Assembly: GCF_014642735.1 (NCBI RefSeq)
Contig: NZ_BMIV01000003.1
Span: 1 to 64,000, forward strand
Reading direction: 5' to 3'
Length of the DNA stretch: 64,000 nucleotides
Source: Paracoccus acridae
Lineage (GTDB): Bacteria; Pseudomonadota; Alphaproteobacteria; Rhodobacterales; Rhodobacteraceae
Every line of letters starts with the position of its first letter. The first letter of the stretch is position 1. Shown piece by piece: positions 18,024-27,357 of this stretch. The notes below the pieces were generated by a model, which was not told where the DNA came from, ran no database searches, and saw nothing but the letters and a program-made list of their open reading frames with translations. A program made the translations under genes and the position numbers.

Positions 18024-20215
18024 CAGCTTTCCTCCCCCTCATCACCATTACCTGCAACAAAGATCACCACCGACAAGGGCGGCAGCGTGATCGCCATCGA
18101 GGCGGGCTGGCCGTCCTGGGGCGTGTCCGTGGCCTTTACCCCGCCAAGGTTGCCCATGCCGCTGCCGCCGTAATGGGACGCATCGGTGTTGATCGCCTCT
18201 CGCCAAGGGCCGGGCTGCGGCACGCCGATGCGGAAGCCGGGGCGCGGGACGGGCGTGAAATTGCAGGCGACGACCACCGGGGGATCGCCGGCCTCGCCCC
18301 GGCGGATCCAGACGAATGTGGACTGCGCCGGATCGGTCGCGACCCACTGGAAGCCCTCGGGGTCCGCATCCTTGCGGTAAAGCGCGGGGGTTTCGCGGTA
18401 AAGCCGGTTCAGGTCGCGCACCAGCGCCTGCACGCCCTGGTGGCGGGGTTGGGCGGCGGCGGTCCAGTTCAGTTCGCCATTGTGGTTCCATTCCTCGGGC
18501 TGGCCCCATTCGCATCCCATGAACAGCAGCTTCTTGCCCGGATGACCCCACATGAAGCCGTAAAAGGCGCGCAGGTTGGCGAATTGCTGCCATTCGTCGC
18601 CCGGCATCTTGCGCAGCATCGAGCCCTTGCCGTGGACCACCTCGTCATGGCTGATCGGCAGGATGAAGTTTTCGCTGAATGCATACATCAGCCCGAAGGT
18701 CATCAGGTCGTGGTGATACCGGCGATGCACCGGGTCGCGGCTCATGAAGCGCAGCGTGTCGTTCATCCAGCCCATGTTCCACTTGAAGCCGAAGCCAAGC
18801 CCGCCCGCATCCACCGGGGCGGACACCTGGGGAAAGGATGTGCTTTCCTCGGCCACGGTCATGATGCCAGGGCTTTCCGCATAGGCCGCGACGTTCATGG
18901 CCTTCAGGAAGTCAATGGCCTCCAGGTTCTCGCGCCCGCCATGCCTGTTGGGGATCCACTGCCCCTCGCGGCGGGAATAGTCCCGATACAGCATGGAGGC
19001 CACCGCATCCACGCGCAGCCCGTCGATGTGATATTCCTCCAGCCAGTACAGGGCGTTGGAGATCAGGTAATTGCGAACCTCGGTCCGGCCATAGTTGTAG
19101 ATCAGCGTGTTCCAGTCCTGGTGGAACCCTTCGCGCGGGTCGGCATGTTCGTAAAGCGCGGTGCCGTCAAAGCGGGCCAGGCCATGCGCGTCGGTCGGGA
19201 AATGGCCGGGAACCCAGTCCAGCAGCACGCCCAGGCCCGCCTGGTGCGCGGCCTCGACCAGGTCGCGGAATTCGTGGGGCGGACCGAAGCGGATCGTGGG
19301 CGCATAAAGCCCGACGGGCTGGTATCCCCAGGATCCGTCAAAGGGAAATTCGCTGACCGGCAGCAGTTCCAGATGGGTGAAACCCATGTCCCTGGCATAA
19401 GCGACCAGATCGCGGGCCAGTTCCTTGTAGGACAGGGGCCGCCCGCCCTGGTCCAGGCGGCGGCGCCAGGACCCCAGATGCACCTCGTAGATGCTGATGG
19501 GCGCGCGGCGGTCCTGCGCCGTCGCGCGGCCTGCCATCCATTCCGCGTCCTTCCAGCCGTAACCGGAGATGTCGCGCACCACGCTGGCCTTTTCCGGTGG
19601 ATGCTGGCTGCCGAAGCCGACCGGATCGGCCTTCATCAACAGCCCGCCATGGGCATCGAGGATTTCATACTTGTAAAGCGCCCCCTCGGCCACGCCGGGC
19701 AGAAAGATTTCCCACACGCCGCTGCCGCCGACGCGGCGCATCGGATGGCGCCGCCCGTCCCAGGCGTTGAACGGCCCCACCACCGACACGCGCCGGGCAT
19801 TGGGCGCCCAGACGGCGAAATGCGTCCCCGCCACGCCTTCATGCACCATCACATGGGCGCCAAGCGCCTGCCACAGCCGGTGATGCGTCCCCTCGCCCAG
19901 CAGGTGCAGGTCGATGTCCCCCAGGACTGGACCGAAGCGATAGGGATCGTCGAACAGCCATTCGGTCCCATCCGCAGACCGGGCCTTCAGGCGATAGCTG
20001 CCGCTGACGCGTCCCCGGAACAGATCGCCGAAGACCCGTTCCAGCGGCAGGCTGCCCGCCTCGGTCACGGCATCCAGCGCGGCGATGTCGGGATGATGGA
20101 CGGTCAGCCAGCCGTCATGCGGTCCCAGGATGTCGAACGGCCGGTCGCAACGCCCGCCGGACAGCGCGGCGATATCGTCATTCGTCAGCCCTGACACCTC
20201 TGGCACCTGTCCCAT
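18023..20215 (-). CDS. glgB: 1,4-alpha-glucan branching enzyme
   Basis: A 730-residue GH13_9 branching enzyme, the first gene of the glgB-C-A-X-P operon. It has an extra N-terminal domain, a CBM48 ([22 protein letters not shown], about 135-156), and catalytic regions [27 protein letters not shown] (Asp nucleophile), VAEESTSFP (acid Glu) and [14 protein letters not shown]. The length matches the E. coli enzyme. Its promoter must lie in the 114 bases shared with the divergent alpha-glucosidase gene, which links the two carbohydrate units. Confidence 0.96.
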   Translation of the reverse strand: MGQVPEVSGLTNDDIAALSGGRCDRPFDILGPHDGWLTVHHPDIAALDAVTEAGSLPLERVFGDLFRGRVSGSYRLKARSADGTEWLFDDPYRFGPVLGDIDLHLLGEGTHHRLWQALGAHVMVHEGVAGTHFAVWAPNARRVSVVGPFNAWDGRRHPMRRVGGSGVWEIFLPGVAEGALYKYEILDAHGGLLMKADPVGFGSQHPPEKASVVRDISGYGWKDAEWMAGRATAQDRRAPISIYEVHLGSWRRRLDQGGRPLSYKELARDLVAYARDMGFTHLELLPVSEFPFDGSWGYQPVGLYAPTIRFGPPHEFRDLVEAAHQAGLGVLLDWVPGHFPTDAHGLARFDGTALYEHADPREGFHQDWNTLIYNYGRTEVRNYLISNALYWLEEYHIDGLRVDAVASMLYRDYSRREGQWIPNRHGGRENLEAIDFLKAMNVAAYAESPGIMTVAEESTSFPQVSAPVDAGGLGFGFKWNMGWMNDTLRFMSRDPVHRRYHHDLMTFGLMYAFSENFILPISHDEVVHGKGSMLRKMPGDEWQQFANLRAFYGFMWGHPGKKLLFMGCEWGQPEEWNHNGELNWTAAAQPRHQGVQALVRDLNRLYRETPALYRKDADPEGFQWVATDPAQSTFVWIRRGEAGDPPVVVACNFTPVPRPGFRIGVPQPGPWREAINTDASHYGGSGMGNLGGVKATDTPQDGQPASMAITLPPLSVVIFVAGNGDEGEES

Positions 20216-20329
20216 GCACCCACCTTAACCCGCCCCTGCGGCAGGGCAATCCGTCACCTAACGCCGAAACCGGCTTTCCGGTGTCACGTTGGTCGTGTTC
20301 TATCGCACCGAACCTTGCAGGAGACCCTT

Positions 20330-21931
20330 ATGACCGAATGGTGGCGCGACGCGGTGATCTATCAGATCTATCCCCGCAGCTTTCAGGACAGCGACGGTAA
20401 CGGCATCGGCGACCTGCCCGGCATCACGCGGCGGCTGGACCATGTCGCATCGCTTGGCGTGGACGCGATCTGGCTGTCGCCCATCTTCACCTCGCCCATG
20501 AAGGACATGGGCTATGACGTCAGCGACTATTGCGACATCGACCCGCTGTTCGGCACCTTGGCCGATTTCGACGCGCTTGTGGCGCGGGCGCATGACCTGG
20601 GGCTGAAGGTCATCATCGACCAGGTGATCAGCCATTCCAGCGACCGCCATCCCTGGTTCGCGGAAAGCCGCACCAGCCGCGACAACGACAAGGCCGACTG
20701 GTATGTCTGGGCCGATCCGAACCCCGACGGCACGCCGCCCAACAACTGGCCATCCGTCTTCGGCGGCCCGGCATGGGAATGGGAGCCGCAGCGGCGGCAG
20801 TATTACCTGCACAACTTCCTGATCGAGCAGCCCGACCTGAACCTGTGGAACCGCGAGGTGCAGGACGCGCTGCTGGGCACCATGCGCTTCTGGCTGGACC
20901 GGGGCGTGGACGGCTTCCGGCTGGACACGGTCAACTTCTATTTCCACGACACGCGGCTGCGGAACAACCCGCCCAATCCCGACAGCACGGCGCCCGACAC
21001 CTATAACATGCAGCGCCACGTCTATTCGAAGAACCGGCCGGAAAACATCGCCTTCCTGAAGCGGATGCGCAGGCTGACCGACGAATACGACGCCCGCATG
21101 ATGGTGGGCGAGGTGGGCGAAGGCGGCGACACCTCGATCCGCATCATGGCCGAATACACGGCCGGCACCGACCGGCTGCACATGTGCTACAGCTTCGAGA
21201 TGCTGAGCCATGACTTCACCGCCCGGCATTTCCGCCACACGATCGAGGGCGTGCACAAGGGCGCACCCGACAGCCATGCCTGCTGGTCGTTTTCAAACCA
21301 CGACGTGTTCCGCCATGTCACCCGCTGGCTGCCCCATGCCGAAAGCGCCGAAGCCCTGGCCCGGCAGGCGGCGGCGATGCTGCTCTCTTTCCCCGGCACC
21401 ATCTGCCTGTATCAGGGCGAGGAACTGGGCCAGACGGAAACCGAACTGGTCTATGACGAACTGACCGATCCCCCCGCCCTGCGCTTCTGGCCCGAGATCA
21501 AGGGCCGCGACGGCTGCCGCACGCCGATGGTCTGGGACGAGAGCGAAAATGGGGGCTTTTCCGATGCGAAACCCTGGCTTCCGGTCAAGGAACCCCAGGC
21601 CGCGCGCCATGTGGCGGGCCAGCAGGGCGACAATGACAGCGTGCTGTCGGCCTATCGCGCGACGCTGGCCTTCCGCAAGGCGCAGATGCCGCTGCGGCGG
21701 GGCGAGACCTCTTTCATGGATCTCCCCGAACCGATCCTGGCCTTCCATCGCAGCATCGGGGGCGAGGCGCTGACCTGCGTCTTCAACCTGTCCAAGGAAC
21801 CTGCGCGGCTGACCTTGTCGGACGACGCGGCGCTTGTCGGGCCGTCGCGGGCATCGTTGTCGGGCACGGTGCTGGACCTGCCGCCCAACGGCTTTGCCTG
21901 GCTGGACCGCGCCGTGGACCTGCTGGCCTGA
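20330..21931 (+). CDS. GH13 alpha-glucosidase
   Basis: A 533-residue cytoplasmic glycoside hydrolase of the oligo-1,6-glucosidase/alpha-glucosidase subfamily. Conserved regions: DQVISHSSDRHPWF, GFRLDTVNFYFHD (Asp nucleophile), MVGEVGEGG (acid Glu) and SFSNHDVFRH (Asp). The N-terminus WWRDAVIYQIYPRSFQDSDG is classic. The ATG at 20330 follows CAGGAG; an upstream TTG would add five residues. It probably hydrolyses malto-oligosaccharides, sucrose or trehalose-type substrates; without adjacent transport genes, the divergent glg operon suggests use on glycogen-derived oligosaccharides. Confidence 0.9.
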   Translation: MTEWWRDAVIYQIYPRSFQDSDGNGIGDLPGITRRLDHVASLGVDAIWLSPIFTSPMKDMGYDVSDYCDIDPLFGTLADFDALVARAHDLGLKVIIDQVISHSSDRHPWFAESRTSRDNDKADWYVWADPNPDGTPPNNWPSVFGGPAWEWEPQRRQYYLHNFLIEQPDLNLWNREVQDALLGTMRFWLDRGVDGFRLDTVNFYFHDTRLRNNPPNPDSTAPDTYNMQRHVYSKNRPENIAFLKRMRRLTDEYDARMMVGEVGEGGDTSIRIMAEYTAGTDRLHMCYSFEMLSHDFTARHFRHTIEGVHKGAPDSHACWSFSNHDVFRHVTRWLPHAESAEALARQAAAMLLSFPGTICLYQGEELGQTETELVYDELTDPPALRFWPEIKGRDGCRTPMVWDESENGGFSDAKPWLPVKEPQAARHVAGQQGDNDSVLSAYRATLAFRKAQMPLRRGETSFMDLPEPILAFHRSIGGEALTCVFNLSKEPARLTLSDDAALVGPSRASLSGTVLDLPPNGFAWLDRAVDLLA

Positions 21932-22135
21932 TCAGTCCGGCTTGCGCCGCACGAACAATTCAAAGGCCAGGTAAAGCCCGGCAGCCCCCGAGATCACAGC
22001 CCAGAAGGGGTTGCCGGTGTAAAGCTCGACCCCGGCCCAGGCCAGCGGCACGACCACGCAAAGGATCCGCACCCAAAGGTGGCGGAAGAAGGGGGCATTG
22101 GGGTCAACCAGCATGTCCTGCCTCGTGTCTTTCAC
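21932..22135 (-). CDS. Small two-helix membrane protein (DUF3329-like)
   Basis: A 67-residue protein with two hydrophobic helices (about 20-36 and 43-62) and a basic C-terminus (RRKPD). The sequence [14 protein letters not shown]...[22 protein letters not shown] is of a kind I recognise from small Rhodobacteraceae proteins often labelled DUF3329; I am not certain of the name. Its stop lies directly against the convergent alpha-glucosidase stop. No function can be assigned. Confidence 0.7.
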   Translation of the reverse strand: MKDTRQDMLVDPNAPFFRHLWVRILCVVVPLAWAGVELYTGNPFWAVISGAAGLYLAFELFVRRKPD

Positions 22136-22157
22136 TTTGGTTCAAATATCCCGGGGT

Positions 22158-22174
22158 CCGGGGCAGCGCCCCGG
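22158..22174. terminator. Hairpin terminator downstream of the LysR gene
   Basis: Perfect 7-base stem CCGGGGC (22158-22164) / GCCCCGG (22168-22174) with loop AGC, 6 bases beyond the LysR-type stop. It is preceded on the plus strand by CAAATATCCCGGGG (22144-22157), the same lead-in sequence seen in the ilvC terminator at 2906-2920. This looks like a lineage-specific terminator family. Confidence 0.6.
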
Positions 22175-22180
22175 CCCTGC

Positions 22181-23077
22181 CTACAACCCCGCCAGCCAGG
22201 GCGGCTCTCCGGCGAAGGCGGTGGCGACATGGTCGATGAAGGCGCGGGTCTTGCGTGGCATCGGCCGGACCGGCGGCCAGACCAGGCTGACGGGCAGCGG
22301 ATCCTGCGGCAGGTCGGGCAGCAGCCGCACCAGCCGCCCGTCGCGCAGCGCGTCATGGACGATGAACATCGGCAACAGCGCCAGCCCCAGCCCGCCGATG
22401 GCCATGTCGCGCATCGCTTCGCCGTTGTTGGCGGTGATGCGGCCCAGGGGCGGCTGCGCCACGCCCGCAAAGGGCCAGAGATCGCCCAACCGCGCGTTCA
22501 GATAGCCGATGGCGCTGTGGCGCGACAGGTCGGCCGGGCCGTCTATGTCACCATGCACCGCCAGATAGTCGGGGCTTGCCACAAGGGCGCGCGGATCGGC
22601 GCAAACCCGGCGGGCCATCAGGCTGCTGTCGCGCATCTGCCCGATCCGCAACCCCACGTCGAAGCCCGCCCGGCCCAGGTCGGTCAACTGGTCGTCGTAA
22701 TCCAGCACCACCTCCAGCCCCGGATGGGCGCGGGCGAAGCCCGCGATCACCGGGCCAAGGTGACGGATGCCAAAGCTCATCGGCGCGGCGATGGCCAGAC
22801 GCCCGCGCAGATCGGCCTGCCCGCCCAGGCTTTCGGTCGCGGCCACCAGTTCGGCCAGGGCGGGCCGCACGCGATCGGCCAGGGCCAGGGCGTTGTCGGT
22901 GGGGGCGATGCGACCCGCATGGCGCGTGAACAGGGCCACGCCCAGGGCCGCCTCGAAGTCGCTGATCCGCTTGCTGACCACGGATTTCGACAGATCGGCC
23001 CGCGCGGCGGCGGCGGATATGCTGCCCGCGTCCAGGACCGCCAGAAAGGTCCGAATGTCGCTGATCGACCAGTCCAT
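22181..23077 (-). CDS. LysR family transcriptional regulator (aromatic/quinone stress cluster)
   Basis: A 298-residue regulator with an N-terminal wHTH ([38 protein letters not shown], given here by its ends at residues 1 and 38) and a periplasmic-binding-like effector domain. It diverges from a ring-cleaving dioxygenase gene, and the intergenic region has a GTTC-GCAA-GAAC palindrome 27 bases before its own start, so autoregulation and control of the neighbour are likely. The effector may be a quinone or catechol (inference from context). The ATG at 23077 is the family start. Confidence 0.9.
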   Translation of the reverse strand: MDWSISDIRTFLAVLDAGSISAAAARADLSKSVVSKRISDFEAALGVALFTRHAGRIAPTDNALALADRVRPALAELVAATESLGGQADLRGRLAIAAPMSFGIRHLGPVIAGFARAHPGLEVVLDYDDQLTDLGRAGFDVGLRIGQMRDSSLMARRVCADPRALVASPDYLAVHGDIDGPADLSRHSAIGYLNARLGDLWPFAGVAQPPLGRITANNGEAMRDMAIGGLGLALLPMFIVHDALRDGRLVRLLPDLPQDPLPVSLVWPPVRPMPRKTRAFIDHVATAFAGEPPWLAGL

Positions 23078-23103
23078 CCGGGCAGCATAGCGCGCCGACC
23101 TTC

Positions 23104-23115
23104 GTTCGCAAGAAC
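23104..23115. promoter_or_regulatory. Candidate LysR operator
   Basis: GTTC (23104-23107) and GAAC (23112-23115) form a perfect inverted repeat around GCAA, embedded in a wider imperfect symmetry TTCG...CGAA (23101-23119). It lies in the 123-base gap between the LysR-type gene and the dioxygenase gene it probably controls. Identified by symmetry and position only. Confidence 0.45.
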
Positions 23116-23200
23116 CGAACACCGCATTCCCTGCAAGACGGCTGCCACGAACGCCCCTGCTGCGCCATATTGGCATCAAGCCAAGACAGGAAACCGCATC

Positions 23201-24142
23201 ATGCAACTGACCGGCATCCACCACCTGACCGCCATCACCGCCGACGCGGCGGGCAACAACCGTTTCTATACCGACACCCTGGGCCTGCGCCGGGTGAAGA
23301 AGACGGTGAACCAGGACGACACCTCGGCCTATCACCTGTTCTTCGCCGATGGCGCGGGCACGCCGGGCACGGACATCACCTTCTTCGACTGGCCCGCCCC
23401 ACGCGAAAGGCGCGGCACCCGTTCGATCAGCCGCACCGGGCTGCGGGTCGCGGAAGACAGCCTGGACTGGTGGGCCGCGCGCCTGTCGGACAAGGGCCTG
23501 ACCACCGGCAAGGTCACGATGCTGGACGGCCGCGCCAGCCTGGATGTCGAGGATCCCGAAGGCCAGCGGCTGCGCCTCGTGGCCGCCCCCGAACCCACGG
23601 GCCAGCCCTGGGACCAAAGCCCCGTCCCGGCTTCGCACCAGATCCAGGGCTTGGGTCCGATCACCATATCCGTCCCTGACCTGGGCCCGACCCAGGCGGT
23701 GCTGACCCAGGTGATGAACATGACGCTTGTGCGCGACTATCCCAGCCCCGACGGGCAGGGACAGGTCCATGTCTTCCATATGGGCGATGGCGGGGCGGCG
23801 GCCGAACTGCATGTCGCGGTCCAGCCGGGCCTGCCCATCGCAAGCCAGGGCGCGGGCGGCGTCCACCACGTCGCCTTCCGGGTTCCGGACACGGACGCGC
23901 TGACCGCATGGGCCGACCGGGTCCGGGGCTTCCGCGTGCCGAATTCCGGCGAGGTGGAACGGTATTACTTCCGTTCGCTTTATTTCCGCGAACCGGGCGG
24001 AAACCTGTTCGAACTGGCGACCGACGGCCCCGGCTTCGACGTGGACGAACCGCGCGAGACGATGGGCCAGGGCCTGTCCCTGCCGCCCTTCCTGGAAGGC
24101 AGGCGCGCCGCCATCGAGGCCGGGTTGAAGCCGCTGGACTGA
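23201..24142 (+). CDS. Ring-cleaving dioxygenase, VOC/glyoxalase fold (MhqO-like)
   Basis: A 313-residue protein with two glyoxalase/VOC modules, of the type called MhqO/MhqE in Bacillus and LinE-like elsewhere; these open hydroquinone or catechol rings using Fe(II) or Mn(II). Probable metal ligands are His7 (GIHHLTA), a His in GVHHVAFRV and a Glu in [11 protein letters not shown]. First gene of a plus-strand run with an FMN reductase and another VOC protein, divergent from a LysR regulator. The function is inferred from the fold and neighbours; the substrate is unknown. Confidence 0.85.
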   Translation: MQLTGIHHLTAITADAAGNNRFYTDTLGLRRVKKTVNQDDTSAYHLFFADGAGTPGTDITFFDWPAPRERRGTRSISRTGLRVAEDSLDWWAARLSDKGLTTGKVTMLDGRASLDVEDPEGQRLRLVAAPEPTGQPWDQSPVPASHQIQGLGPITISVPDLGPTQAVLTQVMNMTLVRDYPSPDGQGQVHVFHMGDGGAAAELHVAVQPGLPIASQGAGGVHHVAFRVPDTDALTAWADRVRGFRVPNSGEVERYYFRSLYFREPGGNLFELATDGPGFDVDEPRETMGQGLSLPPFLEGRRAAIEAGLKPLD

Positions 24143-24163
24143 CCGCATGAAAGGACGACGCGC

Positions 24164-24724
24164 ATGACCACCATCCTTGGCCTGTCGGGCAGCCTGCGCC
24201 GCGCCTCGCTGAACAGCGGCTTGCTGCGGGCGGCCCGCGACGTGGCGCCCGAGGGGACGCGGATCGTGATCGGCGACATCTCGGGCGTGCCGCTTTATGA
24301 CGGCGATGACGAGGCCGCGAACGGCACGCCCCCTGCCGTCGCCGCGCTGAACCGCCAGCTTGCGCAGGCCGACGGGTTGCTGCTGGTGACGCCGGAATAC
24401 AACAACGGCATTCCCGGCGTCTTCAAGAACGCCATCGACTGGATGTCGCGGGGCGAAGGCTTGCGGCTTTTCGCGGGCAAGCCGGTCGCGGTCATGGGCG
24501 CGTCCCCCGGCGGCTTCGGGACCACCCAGGCGCAGACCCATTGGTGGCCTGTGCTGCGGACGCTGAAGACCCGGCCCTGGTGGGACGGGCGGCTGATGGT
24601 GTCGCGCGCGGGCGGGCTGTTCGACGCCCAGGGCAACCTGACCGACGACAAGACCCGCCAGCAGCTTGCCGATTTCATCGCGGGCTTCGTGGCCAGCCTG
24701 ACACCGGAAAGGACTGCATCATGA
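24164..24724 (+). CDS. NADPH-dependent FMN reductase / quinone reductase
   Basis: A 186-residue flavodoxin-like reductase. The FMN phosphate loop GSLRRASLN is at residues 7-15, and the PEYNNGIPGVFKNAIDW motif near residue 78 is diagnostic of the ChrR/azoreductase-type family. It probably reduces quinones, chromate or azo dyes by two-electron transfer. AAGGA precedes the ATG by 9 bases. The stop overlaps the next start by ATGA, so it is co-translated with the VOC protein. It fits the quinone-detoxification theme of the cluster. Confidence 0.9.
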   Translation: MTTILGLSGSLRRASLNSGLLRAARDVAPEGTRIVIGDISGVPLYDGDDEAANGTPPAVAALNRQLAQADGLLLVTPEYNNGIPGVFKNAIDWMSRGEGLRLFAGKPVAVMGASPGGFGTTQAQTHWWPVLRTLKTRPWWDGRLMVSRAGGLFDAQGNLTDDKTRQQLADFIAGFVASLTPERTAS

Positions 24725-25479
24725 CACCTGCCATCGACCATGTCGCGCTGACGGTGCGCGACCTGCCCGGCATGATGGCATTCTATCGCGACGCACTTGG
24801 CCTGGCCCAGTTGGGCGGCGAGGGCGAAACCGCGCGGCTTGGCGCCGGGGACAGCACCCTGCTGGAACTGCGCCGCGACAGCGCCGCACGGCCCCGCGAC
24901 CCGCGCCAGGCAGGGCTGTTCCACACCGCCTTCCTGTTGCCCGACCGCGCCGATCTGGCCCGCTGGCTGCGCCATGCCGCCGAAAACGGCACGCGCCTGT
25001 CGGGCGCCAGCGACCACGGCGTCAGCGAGGCGCTGTATCTTGACGACCCCGAGGGCAACGGCATCGAAATCTATTGGGACCGTTCCCCCGACCAGTGGCA
25101 GCGCAGCGGCGACCGGATCGAGATGTTCACCCACCGCCTGGACCTGAACGACCTGCTGGCCCTGGCCGACACCTCCTGGCAGGGCGCGCCCCAGGGCAGC
25201 AGCGTGGGCCATGTGCATCTGCAGGTGGGCGACCTGGACCAGGCCGATGCCTTCCTGGCGGGCGACCTGGGCCTGACGCGGACCTTCGACGCCCCCGGCG
25301 GGGCCTGGTATGGCTGGAACGGCTATCACCACCACCTTGCCGGGAACACCTGGAACAGCCGCGGAGCGGGGATGCGCGACAAAGGAATGACGGGCCTGGC
25401 CGAGGTCGTGATCCGGGACCTTGGCCGGGCAAGCCAGACCATCACCGACCCGTGGGGAACGCCGTTCCGGTTCCTGTAG
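24721..25479 (+). CDS. VOC family protein, CatE-like extradiol dioxygenase
   Basis: A 252-residue protein of two tandem VOC modules: IDHVALTVRDLPGMMAFYRD at the start, DPEGNGIEIYWDR near residue 112 and VGHVHLQVGDLDQADAFL near residue 160. The layout matches Bacillus CatE and relatives (catechol-2,3-dioxygenase-like). The start at 24721 overlaps the upstream stop. The stop codon TAG at 25477-25479 is itself part of the GTAG foot of a REP-like hairpin, so gene end and repeat are fused. Confidence 0.85.
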   Translation: MTPAIDHVALTVRDLPGMMAFYRDALGLAQLGGEGETARLGAGDSTLLELRRDSAARPRDPRQAGLFHTAFLLPDRADLARWLRHAAENGTRLSGASDHGVSEALYLDDPEGNGIEIYWDRSPDQWQRSGDRIEMFTHRLDLNDLLALADTSWQGAPQGSSVGHVHLQVGDLDQADAFLAGDLGLTRTFDAPGGAWYGWNGYHHHLAGNTWNSRGAGMRDKGMTGLAEVVIRDLGRASQTITDPWGTPFRFL

Positions 25480-25537
25480 GGTGCGTGCTTGCACGCACCA
25501 AGCCGCCTACCAAGGTGCGTGCAGGCACGCACCCTAC
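25476..25537. repeat. REP-like inverted doublet A (two GTAG-footed hairpins)
   Basis: Hairpin 1: GGTGCGTGC (25480-25488), loop TT, GCACGCACC (25491-25499), preceded by GTAG (25476-25479). Hairpin 2: GGTGCGTGC (25514-25522), loop AG, GCACGCACC (25525-25533), followed by CTAC (25534-25537), the complement of GTAG. The hairpins are 14 bases apart in inverted orientation with the GTAG feet outward. Both flanking convergent genes take their TAG stop codons from these feet. A doublet built from the same parts is at 34432-34491. Confidence 0.85.
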
Positions 25538-25842
25538 GGGCGTTCGACCGCGAAGGCGTCGGCCCAATCGGGGTTCTTCGCCAGCCGGTCCGCGACATAG
25601 GAACAGGCCGGGATGATCCGAAAGCCTTCCTTGCGCGCATCCGCCACCATGGCCTCCACCAGGGCCGCCGCCGCGCCGGTGCCGCGCAGGGCCTCCGGGG
25701 CGCCGGTATGGTCGGCGCTGACCTGGCCCTTGCCGCGCCGGGTGAAGGTCAGTTCGGCCTCGGCCTCGATGCCCGCGATCCGGGCGACATAGCGGCCGTG
25801 GCGGGCATCGGTATCCTCGCGGGTGATGGTCAGGTCAGGCAT
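25534..25842 (-). CDS. Small GNAT family N-acetyltransferase (YjdJ/NATD1-like)
   Basis: A 102-residue single-domain acetyltransferase. The segment ISGxxYVARIAGIEAEAELTF-like beta hairpin and the acetyl-CoA loop GAPEALRGTGAAAALVEAMV (residues about 46-65) are typical of the short GNAT group that includes YjdJ and NATD1; the C-terminal ACSYVADRLAKNPDW is also diagnostic. The substrate is unknown. Its stop codon is inside the REP-like repeat. It starts only 4 bases after the stop of the hydrolase reading frame upstream on the same strand, so it is the distal gene of that operon. Confidence 0.85.
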   Translation of the reverse strand: MPDLTITREDTDARHGRYVARIAGIEAEAELTFTRRGKGQVSADHTGAPEALRGTGAAAALVEAMVADARKEGFRIIPACSYVADRLAKNPDWADAFAVERP

Positions 25843-25846
25843 CGGT

Positions 25847-26455
25847 TTACCCTTTCATCCAGTCGGTCGCGGCCGCCAGGTCGTCGGCCACGACATCATG
25901 GCCCGCCTGCACGACGCGGGCGTCCAGCATCGCGCCCCGGGCCGCCAGCCAGTCGTTCAGGCGCGGCGCATGAACGCCATACGGATCGCGCGCGCCGGTC
26001 AGCGTCAGCACCGAAAGGCCGGTCAGATCCACCTGGGGCAGGTCGTCAAGAACGGCCATCGGGCGCATCAGGATCGCGCGGCGGATCAGGCCGGGATGCA
26101 GGCCCATCACCGCAGCCGCGAAATTCGCGCCGTTGCTGTATCCCATCACCGTGATCCGCGCCGGATCCAGGCCGTAAGCCGCCAGGGCGCCGGTCCAGAA
26201 GGCCGCGAAGGCCTCGGCCTCGGCCCGGATGTCGTCCTGGTCGAAGCTGGTCATCGCGGTGCGGCGGAAATACCGCGCCACGCCTTCCTCGGTCGAGCGG
26301 CCCCGCACGCCCAGCAGCGTGGCATGGGGCGCGATGCGATGGGCCAGCGGCATCAGGTCGGTTTCGGAACCGCCGGTGCCGTGCAGCAGCAGCATGGCCG
26401 ATCCGTCCGGCTGGTCGGGCTGGCGCAGGCGGTGAACGAAGGGAAGCTCTCTCAT
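25847..26455 (-). CDS. Dienelactone hydrolase-like alpha/beta hydrolase (MhqD-like)
   Basis: A 202-residue esterase-type hydrolase that can be read separately from the fusion: ATG 26455 is preceded by GAGGAAAGGA at good spacing. The oxyanion segment LLLHGTGGSE, nucleophile elbow GYSNG (Ser), the Asp in TGARDPYG and the His in QAGHDVV form a complete triad. Its homologues in Bacillus (MhqD, partner of MhqE) are encoded next to ring-cleaving dioxygenases. Because of the internal ribosome site it may still be made despite the frameshift in the upstream dioxygenase part. Confidence 0.8.
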   Translation of the reverse strand: MRELPFVHRLRQPDQPDGSAMLLLHGTGGSETDLMPLAHRIAPHATLLGVRGRSTEEGVARYFRRTAMTSFDQDDIRAEAEAFAAFWTGALAAYGLDPARITVMGYSNGANFAAAVMGLHPGLIRRAILMRPMAVLDDLPQVDLTGLSVLTLTGARDPYGVHAPRLNDWLAARGAMLDARVVQAGHDVVADDLAAATDWMKG

Positions 26456-27357
26456 CACGGTCCTTTCCTCGCCCGGACGGGCGAATTGCGGCAGGCGCAG
26501 GCGCAGGTTGTCAATGTTTCCGGCATGGGGCGGAAACATCAAGACCCGGCCCAAGGCATCGGCGGCTTCGTCCACCGCCATGCCCGGCCCGTCGGTCGCC
26601 AGTTCGATCAGCGTATCGCCCGGTTCGCGGACGTAAAGCGAGGTGAAATAAAGGCGGTCGTGAACCGTCACACCGCTGGCATTGCGGGCCTTCAAGGCAT
26701 CGTGATGGCCCTGCAATGCCGCCAGATCGGGCACCCGCAGCGCCACATGGTCGATGACGCCGGTTCCCGGAATGCCCGGCACGAAGCCCGAAGCATCGCG
26801 GATGTCGATGGCATCGGTATCGGACACCAGCCGCGTCAGCCCGCCCTCGGCCCCGTGCTGGCGATAGCCGAAGGGACCAAGGAAGGCAGCGGTCTGTTCG
26901 GGCAGGGCCGACCAGATCGTCACCGCGCGGATCCGGGCGGGGGCGGCGGGCCAGTCCGCGTCGGGCGCCTCGGTGCCCACCAGCTTGACGATGATGCCAT
27001 CGGGATCCCTCAGCCGCAGGACGGGTTCGCCCCATTCGCGCACCGGCCCCTCGACCCGCAATCCGCGCTGCATGGCCCGGGTCAGCCAGTCGCCGATCCG
27101 CGCGCGCGGAATGGCCAAGGCGATTTCCGCCACGCGGCCATGGCCCACCCGTCCCGGCGCGCCGTCCTGCCAGACCAGGAAGCTGACCGGCTGCCGGGGC
27201 TGCCCTGCGGGTCGCCATAAAACAGGTGCAACTGTTCGGCATCCTCGAAGCCTGCCGTCTGCTTGACCAGCGACAGGCCCAGAAAGCCCATCCAGAAATC
27301 GACATTCGCCTGAACGTCGCGGGTGATCGCCGTCACATGATGGATACCGCTGGTCAT
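25847..27357 (-). pseudogene. Frameshifted ring-cleaving dioxygenase / alpha-beta hydrolase fusion
   Basis: Reading from ATG 27357, 56 codons encode a normal VOC dioxygenase start (SGIHHVTAITRDVQANVDFW). After Ser56, at 27189/27190, the frame is lost: GSPGS is followed by RSASW. One added C on the coding strand (G on the plus strand) in the GG at 27189-27190 restores PVSFLVWQDG and an open frame of about 503 residues. It then has a second VOC module ([20 protein letters not shown]) fused in frame to a DLH-type hydrolase. Either a real single-base deletion in a short homopolymer or a sequence error. If real, the dioxygenase half is inactive. Confidence 0.8.

Noticed and set aside
18011..20194. 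Open frame of over 700 codons opposite glgB
   Set aside because: Same antisense artefact; no motif, and glgB is fully conserved.
22181..24541. 786-codon frame including the LysR protein
   Set aside because: The extension upstream of 23077 is antisense to the dioxygenase and FMN reductase genes; only the last 298 codons are real.
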